From: Frankineae bacterium MT45
GTDB taxonomy: Bacteria; Actinomycetota; Actinomycetes; Mycobacteriales; Jatrophihabitantaceae
Assembly (NCBI GenBank): GCA_900100325.1
Contig: LT629697.1
Coordinates: 930,001-994,000 of the forward strand
Length of the DNA: 64,000 bases
Direction: 5' to 3'
Part shown: piece by piece, positions 46,425 to 55,974 of the stretch
Position numbering within the stretch: position 1 is the first letter of the stretch
How the letters are laid out: every line of letters starts with the position of its first letter
Made by a program: the position numbers and the translations under genes
The notes under the pieces: generated by a model
Seen by the model: only the letters and a program-made list of their open reading frames with translations
What the model was told of the DNA's origin: nothing
Database searches by the model: none

Positions 46425-46530
46425 TCCCGAGTTTTCGAATGCGTCGGACGACCCGAGGATGGGCCGGTCGCCCGCGTTGCCTCGATGACAACCGGTCTCG
46501 GCCTCAACTCCCGCGGCGTAGGCTGGTTCG

Positions 46531-47529
46531 GTGACTGAACTGCCGGTACTTCCTGGGTTTCCTGTCTTCCGACCGCGCCGTCTGCGCTCCACTGCCGCGC
46601 TGCGCCGGCTCACTGCGGAGACCGCGGTTCGCCCGGCCGACCTTGTTCTGCCGATGTTCGTCCGCGAAGACATCACCGAGCCGGTGCCGATCAGTTCGAT
46701 GCCCGGCGTGCTGCAGCACAGCCAGGAGTCACTGCTCAAGGCCGCGCACGATGCGGTCGAGGCCGGCGTCGGTGGGCTGATGCTCTTCGGTGTCCCCACG
46801 ACCAAGGACGGAGTCGGCTCCGGGGCCGACGACCCAGACGGCGTCCTCAACGTCGCGTTCCGGAACTTGCGGGCCGAGTTCGGCGACGAGACGGTGCTGA
46901 TGGCTGACCTGTGCCTCGACGAGTTCACCGATCACGGGCACTGTGGCGTTCTCGACGAGGCGGGCGCGGTCGACAACGACGCGACGCTGCTGCGCTACGC
47001 GTCGATGGCTCTGGCCCAGGCGCGGGCCGGAGCGCACATGCTCGGCACCAGCGGCATGATGGACGGCCAGGTCGCCGCCGTGCGCACCGCCTTGGACGCC
47101 GAAGGTTTCGCCGACACTGCGATCCTGGCCTACGCACCGAAGTACGCCTCCGGCTTCTACGGCCCGTTCCGCGAGGCGGTCGACTCGTCGCTGCAGGGCG
47201 ATCGGATGAGCTACCAGCAGGACAACCGGCGCTCGACCCGGGAGGCCCTGGCCGAGGTTGCGATGGACGTGGCCGAGGGCGCCGACATGGTGATGGTGAA
47301 GCCCGCGCTGCCCTACCTCGACGTTCTGCGGGTCGTCGCCGACGCATCCCCGGTGCCGGTGGCCGCCTACCAAGTGAGCGGCGAGTACTCGATGGTCGAG
47401 GCTGCCGTCGAGCGGGGCTGGCTGGAGCGGGACCGGATCATGCTCGAGACGCTCACCTCGATCAAGCGTGCCGGTGCCTCAACCATCCTCACCTACTGGG
47501 CGGTGGACGCCGCCCGTCTGCTGCGGTGA
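46531..47529 (+). CDS. hemB: Delta-aminolevulinic acid dehydratase (porphobilinogen synthase)
   Basis: A 332-residue enzyme condensing two ALA into porphobilinogen. The Schiff-base lysines are in [15 protein letters not shown] and [10 protein letters not shown]. The metal site reads [16 protein letters not shown], keeping two of the three Cys of the zinc type with Asp in the middle position. GTG start; its stop overlaps the next gene. Confidence 0.95.
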   Translation: MTELPVLPGFPVFRPRRLRSTAALRRLTAETAVRPADLVLPMFVREDITEPVPISSMPGVLQHSQESLLKAAHDAVEAGVGGLMLFGVPTTKDGVGSGADDPDGVLNVAFRNLRAEFGDETVLMADLCLDEFTDHGHCGVLDEAGAVDNDATLLRYASMALAQARAGAHMLGTSGMMDGQVAAVRTALDAEGFADTAILAYAPKYASGFYGPFREAVDSSLQGDRMSYQQDNRRSTREALAEVAMDVAEGADMVMVKPALPYLDVLRVVADASPVPVAAYQVSGEYSMVEAAVERGWLERDRIMLETLTSIKRAGASTILTYWAVDAARLLR

Positions 47530-48611
47530 GCCCCGACGGGCAACCCGCGCGCGTTCCGGAGATCGCTGATGGGCAATCCGAGGCGCCCGACTCGCAGTCG
47601 AAGGAATCTGCACCGGAACCGGCAGCGGAGCGTGCGCCGGAACCCAATGTGGAGGCAGGCGCGCCCACGGAGCCTCCCAACGAGGTCGTCTACGTCGAGC
47701 CGCCTCGCGGCTACGCGACGGCCTGGGTGCTGGCCGCCTTCCTCATCGGTGGGCTGGCCTTCGACCTCGTCGTCGGGTCCGGCTGGGCCCACATCCTGCT
47801 CTGGGCGGCTGCCTTCGCGATCGTCGTCGGTGCGGACGTACTGGCAACCCGCGCCGCGAAGACCCGCCGGTCGTTGGTGGTGACCACGCAGGAGGTCCGC
47901 GTGGGCCTGGACGTTATCGAGCGATCGAGCATCGTCGGGTTGGCTGAAGAGGGCACCACCACCTACCGGGTTCTCGGACGGATGGTCGGCGAGGGTTCGC
48001 CGCGCGGGTTCCAGGATGTGATCCTGCACCTGGTCGACGACAGCAGCATCATCGTCGCCACCCGCGATCCGGAGCGTCTCATCGACGCGCTTCGCCTACG
48101 AACCGGCGACGAGCAGCCGATCCGGGTCGTGCCGGAGGGGGACTCGGACGAGGTCGACGAGGTCATCGAGCGATCCGGTGCACTCTTCACCGTCGCCGGT
48201 CACCCACTTCCCCCTCGCGGTGAGGCGCCCGACGCCGACTTCCCAGAGCTCGTGACCATTGGCGCCGGTGACCCACTGGTCGGCGTTGCCCGGGTACGGG
48301 TCGTCGACGGCCGAGCGCACCTCTCGGCCCTGGCCGTGCTCCCGGCCCACATGCGGCAGGGCATCGGCTCAGCGCTGCTGGAGAGCGCCTGCGCATGGGC
48401 GGCTGAGCAGGGTTTTCGGGCCATCACGCTCTCCACCTACAGTGACGTCTCCTGGAACGCCCCGTTCTTCGCCACCCGCGGCTTCATCCGGGCCGGCAAG
48501 CTGAGCCCCGGTCTGGAGTCCATCCGGGCGGCCGAGGCGGCGGCCGGCTTCGACCGGGCCGGGGAACGGGTGGTCATGGTGCGGACGCTCGCACCGCCGG
48601 TGGCAGAGTAG
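47526..48611 (+). CDS. Membrane-anchored GNAT-domain protein
   Basis: A 361-residue protein from a GTG overlapping the hemB stop (GTGA). An approximately 60-residue acidic/Pro-rich tail leads to two transmembrane helices ([20 protein letters not shown] and [19 protein letters not shown]), then a DUF3093/PH-like region ([23 protein letters not shown]) and a C-terminal acetyltransferase domain with [24 protein letters not shown]. Membrane anchoring of a GNAT between hemB and hemL is unusual; the acceptor is unknown. It is translationally coupled to heme genes, so a role tied to them is possible but unproven. Confidence 0.72.
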   Translation: MSPDGQPARVPEIADGQSEAPDSQSKESAPEPAAERAPEPNVEAGAPTEPPNEVVYVEPPRGYATAWVLAAFLIGGLAFDLVVGSGWAHILLWAAAFAIVVGADVLATRAAKTRRSLVVTTQEVRVGLDVIERSSIVGLAEEGTTTYRVLGRMVGEGSPRGFQDVILHLVDDSSIIVATRDPERLIDALRLRTGDEQPIRVVPEGDSDEVDEVIERSGALFTVAGHPLPPRGEAPDADFPELVTIGAGDPLVGVARVRVVDGRAHLSALAVLPAHMRQGIGSALLESACAWAAEQGFRAITLSTYSDVSWNAPFFATRGFIRAGKLSPGLESIRAAEAAAGFDRAGERVVMVRTLAPPVAE

Positions 48612-48616
48612 ACACC

Positions 48617-49951
48617 GTGACCGACGCACCCATCTCCGCCCAGCTCTTCGAGCGTGCCCAGCGAGTAATCCCGGGCGGGGTGAACTCGCCGGTCCGTGCC
48701 TTCAAGGCCGTCGGCGGGACTCCGCGCTTCATGGTCAGGGGGCAGGGCGCCTACCTCACCGACGCCGACGGGCGCACCTACGTCGACCTGGTCTCCTCCT
48801 GGGGACCGATGGTGCTTGGCCATGCGCACCCGGCGGTGGTCGAGGCGGTCCGGGAGGCGGCCGTCACTGGCCTCTCCTTCGGAGCGCCGACGCTGGGTGA
48901 GGTAGAACTCGCCGAGGAGATCATCAACCGGGTCAATGCCGTGGGTTCGGGTGGCGCGCTGGAGCAGGTGCGGCTGGTGAACTCCGGCACCGAGGCGACG
49001 ATGAGTGCGATCCGGCTGGCCCGTGGAGTGACCGGACGGCACAAGGTCGTGAAGTTCGCCGGCTGCTATCACGGACACGTCGACGCACTGCTGGCTGCGG
49101 CGGGATCCGGGGTCGTCACGTTCGCTCAGCCGGACACCGACGGCGTCACCGGCGCCCAGACGGCCGAGACGATCGTGCTCCCGTACAACGACCTCGCCGC
49201 GGTCGAGGCGGCCTTCGCCGCCGGCGGCGCGGACATCGCCTGTGTTATCACCGAGGCGGCGGCCGGCAACATGGGAGCGGTCGCCCCTGACCCTGGCTTC
49301 AACGCCGGGCTGCGGGAGATCACCGCACGCCACGGGGCGCTGCTCATCTCCGACGAGGTGATGACCGGATTCCGTGTATCGGCGGCCGGTTGGTACGGTC
49401 TGGACCCGGTCGAGGCCGACCTATTCACGTTCGGCAAGGTGATGAGCGGGGGACTGCCGGCAGCGGCGTTCGGCGGCAAGGCGGCCGTCATGTCGCACCT
49501 GGCTCCGAGCGGTTCGGTCTATCAGGCGGGGACGCTCTCGGGCAATCCGGTCGCGGTCGCCTCCGGACTGACTACCCTGCGCAACTGCACTCCGGAGGTC
49601 TACGCGAAGCTCGACTCGGCCGCCGAGCAGATCGGGCGCCTCGCCTCGACGGCACTGACCGACGCCGGTGTGGTGCATCGGGTGCAGCACGCCGGAAGCC
49701 TCTTCTCGATCTTCTTCACCGACGACCCCGTGCGCGACTTTGCCGGTGCGCAGCGCGCCCAGAACGCCAATCCCCTTATTTACAAGGCGTACTTTCACGC
49801 GATGCTGGACGCCGGGGTGTACCTCCCGCCGAGCGCCTTCGAAGCGTGGTTCGTCTCGGCCGCCCACGACCAGAATGTGATCGACCGGATCGCCGAGGCC
49901 CTCCCGATCGCCGCGGCCGCTGCCGCCGAAGCCTCGAGAAGCTCAGCGTGA
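48617..49951 (+). CDS. hemL: Glutamate-1-semialdehyde 2,1-aminomutase
   Basis: A 444-residue PLP enzyme making 5-aminolevulinate from the HemA product. The PLP lysine is Lys274 in [17 protein letters not shown]. The N-terminal [14 protein letters not shown] and [16 protein letters not shown] segments are typical. GTG start, five bases after the preceding gene. Its stop overlaps the next gene. Confidence 0.95.
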   Translation: MTDAPISAQLFERAQRVIPGGVNSPVRAFKAVGGTPRFMVRGQGAYLTDADGRTYVDLVSSWGPMVLGHAHPAVVEAVREAAVTGLSFGAPTLGEVELAEEIINRVNAVGSGGALEQVRLVNSGTEATMSAIRLARGVTGRHKVVKFAGCYHGHVDALLAAAGSGVVTFAQPDTDGVTGAQTAETIVLPYNDLAAVEAAFAAGGADIACVITEAAAGNMGAVAPDPGFNAGLREITARHGALLISDEVMTGFRVSAAGWYGLDPVEADLFTFGKVMSGGLPAAAFGGKAAVMSHLAPSGSVYQAGTLSGNPVAVASGLTTLRNCTPEVYAKLDSAAEQIGRLASTALTDAGVVHRVQHAGSLFSIFFTDDPVRDFAGAQRAQNANPLIYKAYFHAMLDAGVYLPPSAFEAWFVSAAHDQNVIDRIAEALPIAAAAAAEASRSSA

Positions 49952-50391
49952 CCGAGCCCGCGACCACCGTCGATGCGGTGGTCGTCGTCGAGTCGTTCCT
50001 GCGCGCCCTGGAGCGGAGCGACCTCGACACTGCGCTCGGTCTCGTCTCGGGTGACCTCGAATACATCAATGTTTCACTGCCAACCGTGCACGGACGGGCC
50101 GGGCTGGCTCGCCTAGCCCGACCGCTGCTCCGTCCAGGGCGCATGAGTTTCGCCGTGTGCATTCACCACATCGCAGCCGGTGGCGACGTCGTCCTCACCG
50201 ACCGGTATGACGAGATCACCTTCGGCCGACTGCACATCCGGTTCTGGGTCTACGGGCGGTTCACCGTGCGCGACGGACAGATCGCCATCTGGCGTGACTC
50301 ATTCGACTGGCTCGACTTCACCGTCGGCCTGCTGCGGGGACTTGCCGGTGTGCTCATTCCGGCGGCCGCCCGCCGAATGCCTCAGCTGTAG
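49948..50391 (+). CDS. Limonene-1,2-epoxide hydrolase-like (NTF2-fold) protein
   Basis: A 147-residue NTF2-fold protein, similar to limonene-epoxide hydrolases (EphG-like). It shows [65 protein letters not shown] and WRDSFDW, with Asp/Arg/Asp candidate catalytic residues. It could hydrolyse an epoxide or be a SnoaL-like isomerase. GTG overlaps the hemL stop. It converges with the first array regulator and overlaps it by 10 bp. Confidence 0.75.
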   Translation: MTEPATTVDAVVVVESFLRALERSDLDTALGLVSGDLEYINVSLPTVHGRAGLARLARPLLRPGRMSFAVCIHHIAAGGDVVLTDRYDEITFGRLHIRFWVYGRFTVRDGQIAIWRDSFDWLDFTVGLLRGLAGVLIPAAARRMPQL

Positions 50392-51368
50392 AGGCTGATG
50401 AGCTGTCGCCCGATGTCAGTCATTCGGTAGTAGACATACCAATGATTCCTGTGGCTTTCGATGGCCTTTGCGTTGGCTAGTGCCTTGAGATGGTGTGACA
50501 CGGTACTTGGGCTATAACCCAAGTTGTTCGCCAGATCGGTGGTGGTTGCCGGGACGAATAGTGCTCGCAGGATCTTCGCCCTGGCCTCGCCAAGGAGGGT
50601 CGCAATCGGGTCGGGGATCGGCGTCGCCGGGGTGAGGCCAGTTACGGCAAGTGCGCGAGTGGCGAACCCAATCATCTGCACGCCTTCCATGTCCTCGGTT
50701 CCGACTCCGCTGAACGTGAAGCTGTTCAGCGAGCAGACCGTGGGTGTGAGCAGGATGACCGGATACGGACTGCGGAGATCGTCTACGTTCGGCGATGGGA
50801 GGCGAACAGCTCCGCCGCGGACGACCCACTTCGGATGGAGGCTCAAGAGGTCTGCCTGGACGTCCCCTCGTCCGACAATGTCGTTGAGGTAGCGCGCCTC
50901 GGACCTGATGCGATCTTCGAATCTCGGGTAGACCTGTGCGAGAACGTCCGCAACATAGCGGCGAAGAGTTGCGACATATTTGCGCAGGGTAGCTTCGGGA
51001 GAGTCAAGCCAGGGCCGCTCGCGTGGCGTGGGCCGAGCCTCGCAATGCAGCAGTGTCTCGGACACAATCGCGTGGTCCGAGGTGGCAGCCATCTCGTCGA
51101 TAAGCTCGGTGAGCGAATCCGGCCGTCGATCGGAGATCGTGGGCCAGAAAAAGTCTTCCATACCCCAGGTCCGGTCGGTATGGGAAACAGAGATCAGCGG
51201 CGTGAGGTCCAGATGGCGAGCGAGTCGGCTCGCCTCCCGCCGCACGTTCTGAGGCAGGCGCGCCTGAAGCGGACCAAAGAGTTCGGCCACGCTGAGCTGC
51301 ACCGTTCCGAGTAGATCCGTCGCCACCCGCAGATCCGGTTGATGGTCTATCGCGATGCTTAGCGCCAC
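50382..51368 (-). CDS. Array copy 1: DUF5937-type ArsR/SmtB-like regulator
   Basis: A 328-residue regulator. The N-terminal approximately 240 residues are the shared array domain: VQLSVAELFGPLQ near residue 23, MEDFFWP, IDEMAAT, YVATLRRYVADVLAQVYPRFEDRI and a beta-rich VILLTPTV stretch. I believe this is DUF5937. The C-terminal approximately 75 residues are an ArsR-type winged helix: TLLGEARAKILRALF, then TTTDLANNLGYSPSTVSHHLKALANAKAIESHR and [15 protein letters not shown]. No Cys metal site is seen in the HTH. GTG start with GGGGGAGG six bases upstream. It is separated from copy 2 by about 1 kb. Confidence 0.8.
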   Translation of the reverse strand: MALSIAIDHQPDLRVATDLLGTVQLSVAELFGPLQARLPQNVRREASRLARHLDLTPLISVSHTDRTWGMEDFFWPTISDRRPDSLTELIDEMAATSDHAIVSETLLHCEARPTPRERPWLDSPEATLRKYVATLRRYVADVLAQVYPRFEDRIRSEARYLNDIVGRGDVQADLLSLHPKWVVRGGAVRLPSPNVDDLRSPYPVILLTPTVCSLNSFTFSGVGTEDMEGVQMIGFATRALAVTGLTPATPIPDPIATLLGEARAKILRALFVPATTTDLANNLGYSPSTVSHHLKALANAKAIESHRNHWYVYYRMTDIGRQLISLYS

Positions 51369-51772
51369 TCACTGCCTCCCCCAATACCAAGGCAAGTTTA
51401 GCGTCAGAGACTGCGTGATCTGCCGCTTGTCTGCTCTTGGGTGTGGCGACCAACTCAGGGCGGCTGACGTGGAACTCGCTCACCCTCGGTGGCAATTGGA
51501 ATGCCTTAAGTACCATTCAGATCCAGCTGTGACCTTTCGCACGCGGCGCAACGTTTTGGGAAATCCGCCTATTTAGTCGGGGTAATCGCTTTCGGCCGAG
51601 ATGAGGGTGATTCGAAGATCATCGAATGACGTTTACTCGGTGACGGCGATGCGCTTTCCTTGATTCGGAAGATGGTTCGCAGGTGGTCTGCGGGAGGGAC
51701 CATCAGTTCCGAGGGCGCCGCCGGACGAGAAATCGACGGCGGCGCCCCGTCAAGATTGGGAGTCTCGACTTG
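51369..51772. other. Intergenic: divergent promoters of array copy 1 and a lipoprotein gene
   Basis: About 400 bp with no supported gene. It separates array copy 1 (minus) from the broken lipoprotein gene (plus), so both promoters should be here. I do not see in it the repeated spacer or GATTCGA palindrome found beside copies 3, 4 and 5. GC is visibly lower than in the flanking backbone. Confidence 0.4.
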
Positions 51773-52290
51773 GTGAGCCGAGGACTGGCCAAGCTGACTC
51801 TGTCGGTCGCATGCGCTGTGTTGGCCTGTGTACTGGCCGCCTGTGACGGTGGGCGTGCTGAGTCATCGGGTAGTAGCAAGTCTCAAGCAACCGCGTTCCC
51901 GGCTCGTTCATCGATGAGCACTTCCGTGAGCCCTTCGCCCACCGCGACGTCAGCAATACCGACGGTTGCGCCTCCTTCACCGTATGCGGCTGACGGACTG
52001 ATTCTCGCAACGAGAAGCGCCTCAGGCGCCGCGGTCGTGGCGGTAGTTCCGCAGCAGAGCAACGGAGCCCTGTCTCGCGCGTCAAAGTCGTCATCAGTTG
52101 CGCACCGAGTAACGCTGCGTTCTCGATCCTCTATGGCGGCGTCGCGAAGTTCTGGGGCGCGTGTAGCGGTCCGACGGGTGAAGTCGCCGGCGAATTCGCC
52201 CTACCGTCCGGCTCCCGCCAGATTCAGATCAACACCTCGCCACAGACGCAATGGGGAGTCACCATTCTCCGCCCCGGGTCGCTTCCTTAA
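51773..52290 (+). pseudogene. Frameshifted lipoprotein gene
   Basis: From GTG 51773 the frame reads a lipoprotein signal (LTLSVACAVLACVLAAC lipobox) and a Ser/Thr/Pro linker to about residue 80. Coding quality in that frame ends near 52070-52080. It resumes in another frame with VKVVISCAPSNAAFSILYGG, KFWGACSGPTGEV and a stop at 52290. The switch is at the repetitive CGCGCG around 52076-52081, suggesting an indel. It is either a decayed gene or a sequencing error. I do not recognise the family of the C-terminal domain. Confidence 0.6.
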
Positions 52291-52334
52291 AGGCGTGGTT
52301 GCGCAGCGACACCCGCGCGTGCGTCGAAGGGTTC

Positions 52335-53333
52335 TCAGCGGTACAACTGGGTGAGCCGCCAGCCAACATCGGTGATGCGGTAGTACACGAACCGTTGATT
52401 GCGATGACTCTCGATGGCACCGGCACTGGTCAATGCCTTGAGATGATGGGAGATCGTGCTTGGGCTGTAGCCGAGATCATTGGCAAGTTCGGTGGTCGTC
52501 GAAGGGATGAAGAGCGCCTGCAGAATCGCCGCCCGCGCGTCTCCGAGAAGAGTCCCAAGGGGGCTGTGGCGCATGGTCTCGGGCGTGGCGAGACCATTCA
52601 CTGCGAGATTCCGGGTTGCGAACCCGATCACCTGGGGTCCGCACTCGCCGTTGAAGTCGCCATTTATCGCGACCGTCTTGGGCATCGAGATCATCGGAGT
52701 GAAAACGAGGTCTCCAGTGGACCGATCCCTGTCCTCGCGGTCGGCCAGAGGCGAGAAGGTGAGTGTGCCGTTGTCGAGTTGGACATCAGGGTGGAGCCCG
52801 TAGAGCGAGTACGCCCACCGTCCGCGAGCGACAAGGTCGCGCAGATATAGCGTTTCGCGTCGAATTCGCTCCTCGAAGCGCGGGTAGAGCGGCGACAGCA
52901 CATCGGCGATGTATGAGCGGAGGGCATCAATGTAGACCGCGAGAGCCCGTTGAGGCCTGTCGATCCAGAGAGCCGGCAAGGAGAGCCTGTCGTCTCCGGC
53001 GTATGTCGTTATTTCTTGGAGGATCAGATCGTGGGGAGTAGCCGCCAGCTCGTCAACTTGTTCCTCCAGCGTGCGCATCTCAGTGACCGACGTGTCCGGC
53101 CACAGGAATTTTTCTAGACCGGGTTTGTCGCCGAACTGAATTGTGGAGGTCAATGTGCCTAGATCCACAGCGCGTGCGAGTCGGTCTGCCTTTTCTCGCA
53201 CTCGAGGCGGAACCCGATGCTGAAGCGGGCCGAAGAGTTCGACCAGGCTGGTTTGAACGGTCGCGAGAGGATCGAATGCGACGTGGACATCTGGGAGGTG
53301 ATCAGTAGGAAGATGCACGGTTAGGGTGACCAC
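52335..53333 (-). CDS. Array copy 2: DUF5937-type ArsR/SmtB-like regulator
   Basis: A 332-residue paralogue with the same layout: VQTSLVELFGPLQHR near residue 28, EKFLWPDT, VDELAAT, YPRFEERI, LVFTPMIS, then GTLLGDARAAILQALF and TTTELANDLGYSPSTISHHLKAL for the winged helix. The N-terminus (MVTLTVHLP) differs from copies 3 and 5. It starts seven bases after copy 3, whose TGA stop is part of its AGGTGA ribosome site, so it is the intact second gene of a two-gene unit. Confidence 0.8.
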   Translation of the reverse strand: MVTLTVHLPTDHLPDVHVAFDPLATVQTSLVELFGPLQHRVPPRVREKADRLARAVDLGTLTSTIQFGDKPGLEKFLWPDTSVTEMRTLEEQVDELAATPHDLILQEITTYAGDDRLSLPALWIDRPQRALAVYIDALRSYIADVLSPLYPRFEERIRRETLYLRDLVARGRWAYSLYGLHPDVQLDNGTLTFSPLADREDRDRSTGDLVFTPMISMPKTVAINGDFNGECGPQVIGFATRNLAVNGLATPETMRHSPLGTLLGDARAAILQALFIPSTTTELANDLGYSPSTISHHLKALTSAGAIESHRNQRFVYYRITDVGWRLTQLYR

Positions 53334-53340
53334 GGCGACA

Positions 53341-54363
53341 TCACCTGTATAGCTGGATTAGTTGCTGCCCGACATCGGTGAGGCGGTAGTAGACGAACGA
53401 CCGTATTCGTTGGCCTTCTACTGCCTGCGCACTGCTGAGTGCCTTGAGGTGGTGGGAGATTGTGCTCGGGCTGTAGCCAAGTTCATGAGCCAGGTCCGTT
53501 GTGGTGGACGGTAGGAACAGGCAGCGCAGGATCGCGGCGCGGGCGTCTCCAAGTAGCGTCGCCAGCGGGTCAGGGCGAGGCAGCGTCGAAACCCCTGGGC
53601 CTGACACGGCCAAGGACGACGTGGCGAGGCCGACCATCTGCTCTGCATGCGTCGTGCCGAAGTTTGGCCCGCTGTACGTCAGGGTCGAAGCGGTGCAGAC
53701 CATTGGCACGATGAGTAAGGCTGGGCTAGACCATTCGGTGATTGACCAATCCGTAGCTGCGGCCTCACTGCCGACTACTGCAGAGAATCGAAGAGTCCCG
53801 GTACCTAGATCGAGGTCAGGGTGCAGCCCAACTACGGAGGGGTCGATTCGACCTCGATCGGTGAGATCCCGTAGGTATCGAGTCTCCGTCGCGATTCGGG
53901 CCTCGAAGTTTGGGTACACCGGCCTGAGGACGCTGCCGAGGTATTGACGCAGCGCTCGCACATACCGTTGGAGCGTGGGCTCCGGCGATTCGACCCACTG
54001 ACGTTGCCGAAGCGAATTGGCTGCCCGCGGGTAGTAGTTGAATTGCTCGACGATCGTCTCTGCGGGCGTGGCGGCCATTTCATCGAGTACATCGTCTAGA
54101 GCCGGCTGCTCCGCGTACGAGATGCTTGGCCATAGGAATGGCTCGAGTCCGGACTTCTCCAGTTGGACGGTTGTGCGGATCAAGATCTCCATATCGATGC
54201 CGCGAGCGCGCCGCGTGGCCTCGGCGACAACCGATGGATGCGATCGGTGCCGAAGCGGTCCGAACAGCTCCATCAGGCTTGTCTGGACGACCCCCAGGAG
54301 GTCGGATTTGATGGCGATTCGCAGGGTTGGCCCAGGCGGAATGTGAACTGTCCACTTGCTCAT
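53341..54363 (-). CDS. Array copy 3: DUF5937-type ArsR/SmtB-like regulator
   Basis: A 340-residue paralogue, closest by eye to copy 5 (both begin MSxWTVHI, share DLLGVVQTSLMELFGPL and end FVYYRLTDVGQQLI). The winged helix is TLLGDARAAILRCLF and TTTDLAHELGYSPSTISHHLKALSSAQAVEGQR. I chose the ATG at 54363 because GGGGAGGTGG lies just upstream; the longer reading adds seven residues. The repeated spacer with the palindrome lies upstream. Confidence 0.8.
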   Translation of the reverse strand: MSKWTVHIPPGPTLRIAIKSDLLGVVQTSLMELFGPLRHRSHPSVVAEATRRARGIDMEILIRTTVQLEKSGLEPFLWPSISYAEQPALDDVLDEMAATPAETIVEQFNYYPRAANSLRQRQWVESPEPTLQRYVRALRQYLGSVLRPVYPNFEARIATETRYLRDLTDRGRIDPSVVGLHPDLDLGTGTLRFSAVVGSEAAATDWSITEWSSPALLIVPMVCTASTLTYSGPNFGTTHAEQMVGLATSSLAVSGPGVSTLPRPDPLATLLGDARAAILRCLFLPSTTTDLAHELGYSPSTISHHLKALSSAQAVEGQRIRSFVYYRLTDVGQQLIQLYR

Positions 54364-54417
54364 GGCCACCTCCCCTGCGGTCACGCGAAATCAAAATCGT
54401 AGCTGCGCCCTAGCTAT

Positions 54418-54675
54418 TCATTGCACGTCCGCGCGCAACGTCACAGCCGCTGAAGCGCGGATTCGAGGAATTTCGAATCCGGGCCGCCCGCCCCGACGTG
54501 GTGTTCGGGGGCTCACTGACTGCGACGTCACAGCGTCACCTCCGCGTTGTGGGAACACGAAGTAGTCCGGTCCAAAGAGCTTCATGAGACTCGTCTGGAC
54601 TGTGCCGATCGGGTTGTTGATGACCGCTAGGCGAAGCGCCTGATCGGGTGGCGTCTGAATCGTTAGTCTGCTCAT
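54418..54675 (-). pseudogene. Remnant 1: 5' fragment of an array paralogue
   Basis: The first about 36 codons (MSRLTIQTPPDQALRLAVI, then GTVQTSLMKLFGP) are the N-terminus of an array regulator. The frame then passes into spacer DNA shared with other units (including the palindrome) and stops after 85 residues. It starts three bases after the copy 4 stop, exactly where copy 2 lies after copy 3. It is best read as the second gene of a unit with about 290 codons deleted. Confidence 0.65.
54459..54480. promoter_or_regulatory. Conserved spacer palindrome, upstream of copy 3
   Basis: GGATTCGA and TCGAATCC form perfect 8-bp arms around six bases. Related palindromes occur in the equivalent spacers upstream of copies 4 and 5. 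Candidate operator for the array regulators, about 100 bp upstream of copy 3. Confidence 0.45.
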
Positions 54676-54678
54676 CCG

Positions 54679-55677
54679 TCAGCGGTAGAGGGCTATTAGT
54701 TGGCGGCCGATGTCAGTGAGCCTGTAGTTCATGAACCACTGGGTGCGGTGGCTGTCAATGGCCTGCGCATTGCTCAGGGCCTTGAGATGGTGGGAGATGG
54801 TGCTGGGGCTGTAGCCGAGTTCGTTGGCGAGCGCAGTGGTCGTCGATGGGACGAAGAGGGCTCGTAGGATCGCCGCGCGGGTGTCGCCGAGAAGAGTTGC
54901 GAGCGGATCGGGCGAGCTTGGCGTGCGTGGTGCCAGCCCAGTGACGGCCAGCGCCGAGTTGGCGAATCCAATCATCTGCATATCCCCGCCAGGGTTGTGT
55001 AGCCCATTGTGCGAAACGGTCTGTGGACTGCAGATCATCGGTGTGATCAATACGCTCTGGGCCGATCGTACGACGGCCCGATCAGTGAAGGTGGCGAATT
55101 GCATCATGCCGTTGTCGAGACGTACATCCGAATGCATTTCAATGAGGCCCGCAGCGACGCCGCCCCGATGCAGCACGTCCTTCATATACCGGCACTCGCC
55201 GTAGAGGCGGCGCTCGAACTTCGGGTACAGCTTCTCAAGCACTTCCCGGGCGTAGCAGCGAAGTGCTGCAACGTAGCGGCGGAGCGTCACCTCAGGCGCG
55301 TCGAGCCATACACGTTGCTGTTTTATGAGAACGGGGCGGTCGGTCGCCGTCATCTCGTCAATCATGAGGTTGGAGGGTGTGTCGCTTATCCGCTCAAGCT
55401 GATCCGCCAAGGAAGTAGCCGACGGATCGGGAAATTCAGGCCAGAGAAACTCTTCAACCCATGGGGTCGATGAGAATTGGCTTGTACACATGAGCGCGGA
55501 CATATCGACGTTGCTTGCCAACCGCCGTGCCTCAGCGACGACTGACCTGGGAACACGAGGGCGAAGGGCGCCGAAGAGTTCGACGAGGCTGGTATGGACC
55601 GTTCCCAGCGGATCGAACGCTACGTCGAACGTTGGAGTGCAGTCGAATGGAATGTGGATCGTGACCGTGCCGCCCAT
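54679..55677 (-). CDS. Array copy 4: DUF5937-type ArsR/SmtB-like regulator
   Basis: A 332-residue paralogue (from ATG 55677 with GGGGGA upstream; a longer reading adds four residues). Shared marks: VHTSLVELFGAL, EEFLWPEF, YPKFERRL, VLITPMICSPQTV, then ATLLGDTRAAILRALF and TTTALANELGYSPSTISHHLKALSNAQAIDSHR. It has its own spacer and palindrome upstream and a truncated paralogue downstream. Confidence 0.8.
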   Translation of the reverse strand: MGGTVTIHIPFDCTPTFDVAFDPLGTVHTSLVELFGALRPRVPRSVVAEARRLASNVDMSALMCTSQFSSTPWVEEFLWPEFPDPSATSLADQLERISDTPSNLMIDEMTATDRPVLIKQQRVWLDAPEVTLRRYVAALRCYAREVLEKLYPKFERRLYGECRYMKDVLHRGGVAAGLIEMHSDVRLDNGMMQFATFTDRAVVRSAQSVLITPMICSPQTVSHNGLHNPGGDMQMIGFANSALAVTGLAPRTPSSPDPLATLLGDTRAAILRALFVPSTTTALANELGYSPSTISHHLKALSNAQAIDSHRTQWFMNYRLTDIGRQLIALYR

Positions 55678-55728
55678 GCATTCCCCCAACTCTATGGCTC
55701 GTCGAATCGTAGCTACGCGTCCGCCGTT

Positions 55729-55971
55729 TTAGCCCGCGTCGCGCCCAAACTCACACGTTGCCACGTCCGATTCGAGGAACTCGAATCCGCTCCGCCCGCG
55801 CCGACGTGACGCGCGAGTCTCTCGGCCTCCGTGACCAAAGCAGCTGGAACCGCTCGGTCGGAGCGGCCCAAAGAGCTTCACGAGACGCGCCTGGACTGTG
55901 CCGATCGGGTTGTTGGTGACCGCTAGGCGAAGGTCCTGATCGGGTGGTGCCTGAATCGCCAGACTGCTCAT
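55729..55971 (-). pseudogene. Remnant 2: 5' fragment of an array paralogue
   Basis: An 80-residue frame beginning MSSLAIQAPPDQDLRLAVT and GTVQARLVKLFGPL, very like remnant 1, and ending in shared spacer sequence (GFEFLESD, FGRDAG). It starts three bases after the copy 5 stop. Same position and nearly the same break point as remnant 1, so either one deletion was duplicated or the same deletion recurred. Confidence 0.65.
55769..55787. promoter_or_regulatory. Conserved spacer palindrome, upstream of copy 4
   Basis: GATTCGAG-GAA-CTCGAATC, perfect 8-bp arms with a 3-base centre, about 90 bp upstream of copy 4. The surrounding approximately 40 bp are nearly identical to those at 57045-57085. Confidence 0.5.
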
Positions 55972-55974
55972 CCG

